From Trichostrongylus colubriformis (Eukaryota; Nematoda; Chromadorea; Rhabditida; Trichostrongylidae), in NCBI GenBank assembly GCA_963978905.1, contig OZ022260.1, forward strand, positions 4,143,725-4,207,724: a stretch of DNA of 64,000 nt. The letters are read 5' to 3'. Each line of letters opens with the position of its first letter. Position 1 is the first letter of the stretch. The notes below the pieces were generated by a model that searched no databases, was not told the origin of the DNA, and was given only the letters and a program-made list of their open reading frames with translations. This document shows positions 12,956 through 22,431 of this stretch, one piece after another. The position numbers were made by a program, and so were the translations under genes.

Positions 12956-14224
12956 CGGTCATCATAGCAACGGTGGTCTGACGAAGTGAATACTGTGTGA
13001 TGAACTGTTTCATATCCGCTATACAAGCCTCTTCACCTTGCTCCATAAACTCATCCAATTCTTCAGGTCTGTCCAAAGTGGTGATCTCTTTCATAGGAGT
13101 ACGCAGACTTCGTATCGGCCGGCCACCGGCATTGTTCTCATATCGTGGCAATGTAGCCGGTGGTGCTGTACAAGGAATAGCAGCTGCCTCGGACACATTG
13201 ATAGAGGCATCTGGAGTCCTTGACGTCGTGGGTTCTGATGCAGCCGAGGCGGCTGGCACAGTCTGAACACTGAGTCGTTCAGGTGAAGTGCTGACTTCAG
13301 GCGGTGAAGCGGATATCGTGACAGGCACAGGTGGTTGTGCTTGCAACGCTTGCAAAAGCATCGGACTTGGTGAATCAGGCTGTGGCTGTTGTGCATCTAT
13401 CGTCGTCATTAAACTGGACAGCAATGACGATGGCTGTGCTGGTGGTGGAGGTGGTGGTGGCTGATCCAACGAATTATCAACTTGTTCAAGCTGTCGAAAT
13501 GCCTGAAAATAGCCGCAAAATCGGTTTTTCTTCATTATTTGCACACATCTACAAAGGATGTCGCGTTTTGCAGAGATTTTTTTTCAAATCCAGTCTCCCA
13601 CCAACTTCTGTTGACACTCCTCACATCCATCCCGAAAAAGGAGCTATAAAGTTTCCGTCGAAATTTGTCTTTTCAATATAGAAGAATGTATTGTTGCAGA
13701 ACTGGTCCCCAGTAGGTGGTTCCTTAGAAGTTTTCATCTACGACAAGACGGAGTGGTGCGATTACGGACCATCGCTGCGGCCGAGGTTACGGTAGTCAAG
13801 ACGGGGTCGGTACGTGGTGTGCGCCGAAATACCTCAGACTGGGAGAGAGAGATCTACTGATCTAATTTGGCTATATTCTAAACGTGGGCAGCCACAGCAA
13901 GTGCACTTTTCGAGGTCGTCGGCGTCGTCATTTCGTCATCTCATAGTGTTCAAATGTTCATTGAACACACATATATGTTGTGCCCGGTACGCGTGCATGT
14001 ACGCATACTACGCAAATTATGTAAAAAATACGATTTGTTAAATTGGACGGGTTGTTGCTGAACTTTTCAGTGGATAGTCTGTAAGACCTGCTGACTAAAG
14101 GTCGGGGATGTCGCTGACACAATGCCACTGGGCCCTAGCACGAAATCTGTTCACTGGTGCCGACGTACGCAAACGTACAGGCGCTGCGGGGTGATGTTGC
14201 GTTTTACGACAATGCTCACAAACA

Positions 14225-14263
<39 letters not shown>

Positions 14264-15632
14264 ACACCCAAACACTGAAACCTACACAATTAATCAGTCA
14301 CATAATATCTTGAGAGGTATTGACACACACACAGTGAAAAGAATTGGTGAGAGAGAGAGAAGGTGAGGTGTGGGAAAAACTCGGACCAGACGAGTTCATC
14401 GTGTGAGCGTGTGTGGAACGTGGAGTATGACCGGAAAAAGTTGATAGCGCTTTGTCTGTTTTGCAGTACGCTCTCACACACACACACCACCATCACCACC
14501 ACCACCACACCACCGTCGTCGTCGTCAATGATTGAAGGCCAACGTGGTGATGATGGAGAGACGGACGGCCGGAGAGAGAGAGAGTTAAGAGGCAGCCCCC
14601 CTTCAGCAAAAAAAAAAACCATTGAACTAGACAAGATGTGCCCCAGAACAGTTGCACGATGACTGCAAAAGAATGTATTGGCAACGTTCACAGTAGTAGT
14701 AGTGGTAGTAGTAGTTTATTCCTCTGCACAGGAACACCACAGAGCCTTCCGGGAAACTATCTGGCCATTGATTGAGCAGCTAACAGCATTAAGTTAATCT
14801 TCTCCTCGTTGAGTATTGAAAAGGCCATGTGAAATATGAAAAAAAGCTCCGTTTAGCTATAAACTCTGTCATATTGTTCAAAAGAAATCCCTTTGGAGCG
14901 TAGTGAAGGGTAACCTTTCCAAAAAAGGTCAAGAGGCTGCACGGATTTAGCGCCTGAAGATGAGGATTGTAAAGCCATTTTGCACTTTGAGCCGAATCAG
15001 GAAGTCAGTGTGGAACTTACGTGACTGTGGTGTGACCGGACCCCGATAAAAGGCTGTGCAAATTTATATAACTTCAGCTGCTCAACACAGAATAAAGTTT
15101 CCAATTCAAAAGTTATGTTTCAGAGAATCCTCGAAAAGCCTACGACTTTGAAGAGTGCCCAGCAAGCTCCCACAGGACATGTAGAAGGCCGGAAGCATTG
15201 GGTGAGTCTACCTTTTGGAATACTGTGGACTACTAGTAATGGAGATTGTAAACGTATCACCAGGACAGCTTGAACATCGCGAAGCCTGGAATACCCGTCG
15301 AAACTTTATTGCGAACTTTCACATGAATGACTACCGCTACTTTACCCCTCGCTAAGGATACCGGCTGAGGGAAGTCGATGTAGGACTTGGTGGGCAGCTT
15401 TTTTGAAGAAGTAGAGGATTCTCAAAAACTTCCATGTACGATATAATGCCACATAGGTATAGAGCTTACTAGGTAAGGCCCTGAGCCTTTGAAAGACAGA
15501 AAAAAAGAAATTTCAAAAAAAAAAAATACGAAAGAGTCGACAATTAATCACCTCGGCAACTTGTGCTGGTGAAATGCCGGTACTTCGTAATCGCCGAATA
15601 AGCTCCAACTGTTCCACCGTAAAAAGAATCAT
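12956..15632 (-). CDS. hmbx-1: HMBOX1-type homeobox gene, partial: two exons seen
   Basis: Two minus-strand exons splice in frame: 15632-15552 (27 codons) and 13502-12956 (182 codons plus 1 nt). The first encodes LFTVEQLELIRRLRSTGIS, matching the vertebrate HMBOX1 N-terminus (RFTIEQIDLLQRLRRTGMT). The second continues AFRQLEQVDNSLDQ, then a Pro7 run, a Ser/Pro/Ala linker, and EELDEFMEQGEEACIADMKQ followed by FITQYSLRQTTVAMMTG, the first half of the HNF1-type POU-like domain. It stops mid-domain at a perfect G|GTGAGT donor, so further exons are required. I found no homeodomain WFxNRR on the minus strand below 12955, so the 3' half must lie beyond the window or an assembly gap. The ATG directly follows a TTTTCAG acceptor; true start uncertain. 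Family members bind DNA, including telomeric repeats in vertebrates. Confidence 0.72.
13503..15551 (-). other. hmbx-1 intron with simple repeats
   Basis: The 2.05-kb intron holds a (CA)n tract at 14223-14269, (GA)n runs at about 14348-14360 and 14572-14582, (CAC)n/(CA)n at 14474-14520 and a (TAG)n tract at 14693-14716. The open frames here are products of these repeats. No transposon was recognised. Confidence 0.6.
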
Positions 15633-16941
15633 CTGAAAAGAGACTACGAAAAGTACGGTAGCCGCAGAGGAAGTCGTATGAATAGCCGGAACGAGTTAGT
15701 TATACGTGTAATGAGAGGTTACGAGGGGTTAGGTGGCAACCGTTTGATGTGAGCCCTGGTTAGGCCACGACATCGTCATGGCCATGGCCATGGTATGGCG
15801 CGACATGGGCGCCACGGTTGCTGCTACGGGACAGGTGCTGGTGGTGGTGGTCGTGGTTGCGGCCCAGGCAATAACTATGCTTGGGGGTGGGGAGAGCTGC
15901 GACGGTGTTCGAAGAGGAGGCGGAGTCAACGATCGGGGTCAACGCGATGGGGGAGATAACACCAGAGAACGTATAGTATTCGTAAGAAAAGGACACCTGC
16001 ACTCTCCACACACAAATGAGGCGGAGCTACGCGGCACGCGACGTCGCGATGCGACCATGGCGCGAGGTGAACGAAAAAATCGGCATCGGCGTGCTCGCTC
16101 ATCTTCAGTTAGCCGATGAACAAACGATATGAATAAGCAGCCAGCCGGCAGTCAGTCGTCACTCAGCACAAGTCAGTTGAAATGTATAGTATTTGTCGAA
16201 AGTGCACGAATTGTGCAGCGTTTACGAAAGGGGCGTGGTCCAATGGAAGATGACGAGCACGAACGTCAACTAAGCGATCCTTGGACCACAACCACTCAAC
16301 GGCTTTGCGACTGGTGGAATGGTTAGCGGCGAAGTGCTGTCATCCCCAAGTAAACCATGCGAATTTTTTACGAGTTAATAACTGTAAGAACTGGTGATAA
16401 CGTGATAGGACAAGGTTGGCCTTCAGATCGCTTCTGACCTGTCACGACACATCTGAACTAGAACAGGAAGTAGTGCTACTCTTCCTTGATGTCGTGCTTA
16501 CATGTATAATGTGCTGATAAGCACGTAATAACATGTCGATGTAATAATTAAATCGATGACGTCATCCTGATTTTATTAAGGTATAAATTGCGAACTGGTT
16601 CGTATATGAATATATATGTAAAAAGTTGTATAAGAGGATATTATATTATTAATAAAAAGCTAGATATTATGGCCAGATTAAACGAGTCATGTATAGATTA
16701 TATACACGTGTTTTGTTATACCAGTCTAATTGAGCAATAACTAGTTCCGAACTTTCGGGAGTATTTTTTGTAAAGTAGTTTATTAGTTATGGATTTTTGT
16801 TGTTTTTGTTAATGGTGGGCTGAAAATCATTACATTCAGTGAGGGATTCTGAAATTTCCCTCCAAAATTTCGCAAAAGTGACTTTTGTGGTTTATTTTTA
16901 CAATATTAATATTTATGGTTTTTAATATTTTTAAAATATTA
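15633..16941. other. Upstream flank of hmbx-1, GC-rich low-complexity segment
   Basis: 15770-15900 is rich in GGC/GGT and contains GGCCATGGCCATGG; frames on both strands are compositional (His-rich or Val-rich). It may be promoter or 5' UTR of hmbx-1, but no core element is evident. 16330-16940 is AT-rich with no feature seen. Confidence 0.35.
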
Positions 16942-17812
16942 TTAGGCTGTCCCGAAAGTTCCGGAACACCTTGGCGGACAAGGGTTTTCGGGCCTTCCCA
17001 CGATGGATAGCCAGGGCATTTGTCGATTGACTTTGAGGAACGTTCCATGCCATAGGTATATAAGGATTCGCGCCTATTCACAAAAAGGATAGAGCTCGAA
17101 ATGGACGAGACGTCACTCCGAGCATTGTACCTCTACGAGTTCTACCGGGGGAGTTCCGTAAGGGAAGTGGTCTATATAATCAGCGTCGCATGCGGAGCAA
17201 GCACAACTATCCACCGTTGGTTCACCTGCTTCCGTCCTGAAGATATAGCCCTGAAAGATCAGCAACGCAGTGGCCGTCCATCTGACTGACGATCAGCTTC
17301 TCAGGAGAACTGTGCAGGAGAACCCCACGGCAAGCACACGTGAAGGAGCCCTGCTACTCGGTTGTGGAAACACCACAGTCGATCAGCATCTCACTCGGCT
17401 GGGATACCGGAAAGTGCTCTCGACTTGGACATCCCATGCCCAATCCGACAGCCGACATCTGGCAACATTCACCCGGGACACCTTGGCGACGCTAGGCTGA
17501 GAAGTGATACCACCTCCTCCATATAGCCCCGACCTCGCACCGTCTGACTACCACCTGTTCGCCCCTCCACAGAACTTTCTAAAGGGGAAACAGCTCAAAA
17601 AGCAGCGCGACATCGAGATGGAGGTCGAGCGTTTCTTCGCGAGGCAGTCTCAACAGTTCTGGGTGGATGGGATTGGCAAGCTTCCGGATAGATGACAGAA
17701 GGTGATATATAGTAATGGTGAATATCTTGTTAGCTGAAATGTGTTTATGTTGTAAAGAAATAAATTTGAAAAAAAGTGGTCGAGGTGTTCCGGAACTTTC
17801 GGGACAACCTAA
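16942..17812 (+). mobile_element. Mariner deletion derivative with broken transposase
   Basis: 871 bp between TA duplications (16940-16941, 17813-17814). The termini are TTAGGCTGTCCCGAAAGTTC and its near-perfect inverse. From 17101 a transposase reads through frameshifts: an N-terminal helix-turn-helix (ALYLYEFYRGSS, IHRWFTCFR, DQQRSGRPSD), a second HTH in another frame (17270-17500), then a jump to the C-terminal catalytic block PPYSPDLAPSDYHLFAPPQN. The middle of the gene, with the first catalytic Asp, is deleted, and a stop replaces the expected Trp near the end (17693). It is non-autonomous. Confidence 0.85.
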
Positions 17813-17814
17813 TA

Positions 17815-18551
17815 TTTGTCGCTAGTGAATATGGATTAGTGAAAAAGGCACAATTATTATACATTATTATTTTGTTTTATACAATTTTGTATTTTTTGAT
17901 TATACAATTATATACTTTGAATTCCTTTTTGAATAGTAGAAGAAGGTCCAAATGAAAACTACCCCGAGGTGAGCCGACAGAGAAAGGCATAGGGGTTGTG
18001 TAAGGTCCGGGCCCTTGTAATCACTTCGGCAACCGCAGATATGTCATATTTATATGGCGTGTTTTGGGGAATCGTTTGATGTTTGACATTTCTGTTTTTT
18101 TTTTTCGTCCTTAAGCTTCAAATATACTACATCTGTTTCACTAGTTTCCTTTTTCTCGAATACTCTTTGTATACATTTTTCTAGTAAGAGAGATTTTATA
18201 AGAAATCACCTCTACTAGAATATTAAAAATTGATGAAAGGTTTGTATTTAAGTGTTCTATTCAATTTGATTAAATCTCTGAAATACTTCTTATTCTTATT
18301 CTTATAATGTCCTTCAGTAGCCATTGTTTTGAAGATAGTGTTCTCATGAAGTGCATTTTTTCAATTGAAAATTTATGGCTCGATTTTGTTCTCATGTTGA
18401 TTATATTGCTATTTTAATTTCTTTTTCTTCGAAAGTTCTACCACAGTGTTAGTATTTCTTTCCAAGTGTGGTAGGGTTCAAACGGAGACTGTGCTTCGGG
18501 TGATCTTTTTTGGGCAAGCCGTGCGTTTGAGTTCAATTCAGTACTGTGAAG
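17815..18551. other. AT-rich intergenic stretch
   Basis: T-rich sequence with TTATTC microrepeats near 18287-18303. No gene or element recognised. Confidence 0.5.
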
Positions 18552-18690
18552 GTATAGTCCATTTCGAAGCGCCTGACAGGGCATGGCCTACGGATTCGGG
18601 TGAGAATGTATGAAACCCTCTCACTCCGCCACACACTCTTACTCTCGCCACTCAGGCCACGCCCTATCTAGCGCTGTGAAATGGACGGTA
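18552..18690. mobile_element. 139-bp foldback MITE with 8-bp target duplication
   Basis: Arms are inverse copies: the left reads TAGTCCATTTC-AAGCGC-TGACAGGGC-TGGCCT and the right complements it. Flanks CTGTGAAG (18544-18551) and CTTTGAAG (18691-18698) match 7 of 8, suggesting a hAT-type 8-bp duplication. A partial copy lies at 58305-58415. Confidence 0.6.
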
Positions 18691-18698
18691 CTTTGAAG

Positions 18699-19220
18699 CG
18701 CGTTAGCTCGTACAATAGCTTGCAAATTGTGCATCTGCCTTCAGCTGACTTCGAACTTTCCTCATCTAAAAAATTGGACAACCATCTGCTCATGTAACGA
18801 TCCTATAGGTCGTGAAAGTGGTAAGGAATGACGACATTTTTTACACTCTACCATCCCCCCTTCCCTTGAAAAGCCTGCATTCCGATTCCTTGGGAAGGTT
18901 ACCGTATATCCCCGAATGTTCCCCCTCACCTTCTTCGGGGCATTGTGGGAGGGACGATGAACTGCTCGTGAGAACTATGTAGTGATGAACCGACCAGAAG
19001 AATGCGCCGGAAACGACCTTCTGTCTCTCAACCAACCGATATACGACCCCAACCCCCTCGAGGAATACTTCACACGAGCTCGACTCTGACACCAACCTTG
19101 TTCTAAAGCAGGTAAGAGTTAGACACTCACTGTTCACCTGTTCTCACTGCCACCCCCACCCCCTTTATGGGTTGGGTTCCAGCGAGGGTAGTGCCTTAGT
19201 GCCTGTGGAAACACCTGCTT
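18699..19220. other. Intergenic stretch without recognised gene
   Basis: A minus-strand frame at 18841-19137 has no start context, splice signals or motif that I can support. Nothing else was seen. Confidence 0.4.
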
Positions 19221-19313
19221 TTTTCATTCCAGATGCGGTGGGCTCCCCTTACTGCATCTGGAATGAAAAAATTGGTACTGTACTTACTGCACTCAAGTAC
19301 AGTACCAATTTTT
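19221..19313. repeat. Pair of adjacent perfect hairpins
   Basis: Hairpin 1 has a 16-bp stem (19221-19236 with 19254-19269) and a 17-nt loop. Hairpin 2 has a 19-bp stem (19267-19285 with 19295-19313) and a 9-nt loop. Both stems are perfect; they share only the A-run between them. Confidence 0.7.
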
Positions 19314-19738
19314 ACATGGGAAATGCTATACGCACCGCATAATTAATAGGTTATTCCTGACAAACAGCAACGTTCTTTATTTCAATAGAAACTACTAATA
19401 AAAAGTGGCAAACCAGGAAGTCGCATGCTGCAGAAACAGGATTGCCTAGGAAATGGTTCAGCTTGCGGGTGTCCCCGCAGGTCACTTCAATCACTTCTAC
19501 GATTTTGTTGGGGAGGCACGTTCACGGCACATAAATAAAGAATTCGAAAAGCCTTTACTTTAATAGTCATATAAGATGAAGGCATACCTCACGATAATTT
19601 AATTAGTGGTGTTACCTTTTCAGGATAGTAGATTCTTAGGTAATTATTTAGGTTGCACATTTTTATGGGTCCCCACGGTCCTCCACATGCGCCCGAACTA
19701 ACACTAACCACACACCCTCTCAGCTGAGGTGACGAATA

Positions 19739-19837
19739 CGGAGTTCGGATGGGCGTGGCTGGCTAGCCAGTCAGATGAGCGTGGCTAGCTAGCCACGCCC
19801 ATCTGACTGGCTAGCCAGCCACGCCATCCGAACTCCG
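19739..19837. repeat. Near-perfect 99-bp palindrome
   Basis: Centre at 19788/19789 in GGCTAG|CTAGCC. The 50-nt arms differ by one substitution and one indel. Reiterated GGCTAGCCA/GGCGTGGCT motifs lie within the arms. It lies just beyond the 3' end of the LINE fragment. Likely a tiny foldback MITE or hairpin-prone repeat. Confidence 0.7.
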
Positions 19838-19894
19838 CCCATCCATCTGATTTGAATTGGAAATAAAATCTTTGTTTTTCCTCGAGTTCGAGGA

Positions 19895-20617
19895 GATTTA
19901 TGTTTATGTTTATGTTTATTACGTCTGCATAAGGCATACGTGAGAAAGTCACAAAAAAAGAACAGCAATATAGAAATCGACAGCACATTAACAGGAAAAT
20001 ACAAAACAGTGAAAATGACTAACGACGTTCAATCATTTGGAGAATTAGGACTTCTACTTCTCCTGTAGTTTGTTCACAACATATCGTTTGAATTGAGTCT
20101 GCGAAAGAGTGGGTGGTATGCTTTTGGACAGCTTCAAATATTCGTTACCCGCTCTAAAAGTGAAACTATTGGACCGTAGGCTAGATTTAGGACGATCCAA
20201 GGAAATTTTCATGGATCCTCCTCTAGTCTTAGAAAGAGACATTTTGAACAAGCTGGATGAACCAGGCCCACACGCGCCCCTTATCAATTTATGTACCAAG
20301 CATAAGTCAAAAATTTTGCGCCTTACTTGCAAAGACTGCAGTCCAAAGTGTTTATTACGTGTAGCAGCACTAGGTATTTTTGAGTACGAATAGCCGTTAA
20401 CCCGAATGAGCAGTTTACGAGTAAAATTATTCTGAACCCTTTCTAGTGCGTAAATATGCCTTTTACTCAAAGGATTAAAAACCGTGGTGCTTGATTCAAC
20501 CAGTGGTCGTACATAAGCTTTAAAGTGAAGGTGAACAACAAAGGTTTTATCTCCAATTCGAATTGAAAGGGCGTATCGTGACAACAGTAATAGGGTACAA
20601 CCGGGACATTCACCCAA
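19895..20617 (-). mobile_element. 3' end of a LINE (non-LTR retrotransposon)
   Basis: The minus-strand frame 20617-20054 (187 residues) matches the C-terminal part of CR1/Jockey-like reverse transcriptases: LHFKAYVRPLVESSTTVFNP, RHIYALERVQNNFTRKLL, FGLQSLQVRRKIFDLCLVHK. A short 3' UTR ends in a tandem hexamer tail on the minus strand, (ATAAAC)n at 19895-19920, as in many LINEs. The N-terminal and endonuclease parts are absent, i.e. 5'-truncated. Confidence 0.8.
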
Positions 20618-21234
20618 GCATCTACTGCCTCCAAAAGGTGATCCGACTTATCTGGTTATTATGGAGAGAGCTTTTGACTATTCTTCGAATAATTAATAAA
20701 TAGATACAGATATGGCTAATATTTGTTTCGTGTATTTCTTTTTCCCGCTTTTTCTTGAATTGATCCCAACTTCCCTTTTCAATATCACTGAATAGTAATT
20801 CAGCACCCTATATCTATCTGCCATCAGAGAATATTATGCATTTTGGACGTGGTTACCTTACGCGCGTGACCTTTCTCGTGTTCGTCGCAGTCACGGTTAC
20901 AGTGCACAGGGATGTGAAAGTGAGATTAACCAGTAGGATTGTTGTAACTTTCGCGCAATCGATCCCTCGGTGTGCGCCACGTATATGGCATGAGTTCATT
21001 TTGTTTACCGAACTGAAATTAGGAGCGCCTTTATATGTAAGGCGGAGCACGAGCGCAGATGAAAATGCTCAAATATGAAATACGGGGAGCCCCGAGAACC
21101 CGAGAAGCGTTTTGTCAAGTGGAAGTCGGAAATGGGGAAGGAGTGACTGGGGCTTTGCCAGCGACCCCCGCCCCGTCACCACTTCGTAACTGGGACGAGT
21201 GCAGAAATACTGAATAACATTGAATGACGGCTGG
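20618..21234. other. Intergenic stretch, nothing recognised
   Basis: Short frames only on both strands; no transposon ends or coding motifs were noted. Confidence 0.4.
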
Positions 21235-21397
21235 GGGAGGGGACATTGTTGAATGTTGAACAGTAACATGTCGTTACATGCCAATTTGATACTGAATACA
21301 AGATTGTACATGTATCTGTAGGTCTACGGTACGCTAATGACGCGTTAGTCATGTAAAACCATGTAAGTATTCAACACATTCAACAATGTGCCCCTCC
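21235..21397. mobile_element. Small foldback element
   Basis: The left arm GGAGGGGACATTGTTGAATG is mirrored by the right arm, whose complement reads GGAGGGGCACATTGTTGAATG. A second, weaker inverse pair lies inside. Borders are approximate and the target duplication is unclear. Confidence 0.4.
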
Positions 21398-21912
21398 ACG
21401 CCTCAATTCCCACAGTGCCGATTATGGATATAGTATTATACATGGCTGTCGTCGTGACCGAGTGGAAGAAAATCAGTTTATATTATTTTAACAATGATGT
21501 TGTTACCTACCGTATATGATTCTAGCGCATAAATGAAACCTACCTATCAAAAGGTCTTATAGGTATATAATTACCTACGCAGTTGTGATAAGACTAGTAT
21601 CATTCACCTGTTTACTATTCAATTTATGAATAGTATAGGGATACAAAGGGCGTTCAACACACACACGTAATTCACGTAGAAAGTGCACTGGTAAGAGGTG
21701 TGGTCTTTTGATGTATGGAATGCAGTTTGGACTCAACTACTGAATTGCCAATTTCCATTCACACGACTGATGTGGTGACTATCCTCCCTTTAAAAGGGTA
21801 ATCTTATCGTCAAAAAAATTGACGGTTCTGGGTCGAAAGCGAGTGCACGGCGCCACCCGGAATCATTCTTTCTGGGAACATACACTGCATCTTAGTGACT
21901 GGTACGGTTTCT

Positions 21913-22149
21913 GGGGTGTGTGCAGATATGACGGAAAGTCGCTTCGCGGTGTTTCTCTCGCGGCGCCGCCAGTACGACTTGCGAATTGCTCTTGGAAGCC
22001 CAGCAGAACGTGGCTGCGTCACCTCTGCGCTTCCACCCATGCCACAATGCCTCGCTTGAAGGCTGTCATGCCTTGCCATTGGCACTCGCACCCGCCGCGC
22101 CGCTCGCTGCAGGTGGCCACGCGGTTTTCCGTCATATCTGCACACACCC
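21913..22149. mobile_element. hAT-like MITE with 8-bp duplication (copy 1)
   Basis: 237 bp with inverted ends GGGGTGTGTGCAGATATGAC, flanked by CGGTTTCT (21905-21912) and CGGTTTCC (22150-22157), 7 of 8 matching. The interior shares GTGGCTGCGTCACCTCTGCG and GCCTCGCTTGAAGGCT with copy 2 at 60158-60883. Confidence 0.7.
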
Positions 22150-22215
22150 CGGTTTCCGAGTTACAATATTTACAGTCAAAAAAGCCGTTGAATCGCTCTC
22201 TGGTGATACCCCTCC

Positions 22216-22431
22216 GGGTGCTATCGCAATGAGGGAGGGGGGGGGGGCATTTTACTGTGGGGGTCTATTTTTACCTAACTCAAGAAAGGGAAAAAGCCTC
22301 TTGCTTGCTCCTATAGGATCAGGCAAAAATATAGGCCTGAATGTGCAGAGTGACCCCACAAAAATCCTTTGGAGGTACTCATAAATTGGACTTTTTGTTA
22401 GATACCCCCCCCCTCATTGCGATAGCACCCC
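22216..22431. mobile_element. Short inverted-repeat element with poly-G ends
   Basis: Ends GGGTGCTATCGCAATGAGG and the exact inverse bracket about 216 bp; G or C runs of 9-10 lie just inside each end. The target duplication is not resolvable in the C-rich flank. Confidence 0.55.

Noticed and set aside
14290..14691. 133-codon minus ORF and its mirror frames
   Set aside because: Driven by CA, GA and CAC microsatellites in the hmbx-1 intron.
15760..16119. Overlapping His-rich and Val-rich ORFs on both strands
   Set aside because: Low-complexity GC-rich DNA upstream of hmbx-1; no conserved motif.
20109..20393. 94-codon plus-strand ORF
   Set aside because: Shadow of the LINE reverse transcriptase frame on the minus strand.
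21810..22384. Three overlapping ORFs on both strands
   Set aside because: They translate the hAT-like MITE at 21913-22149 and its flanks; no coding signal.
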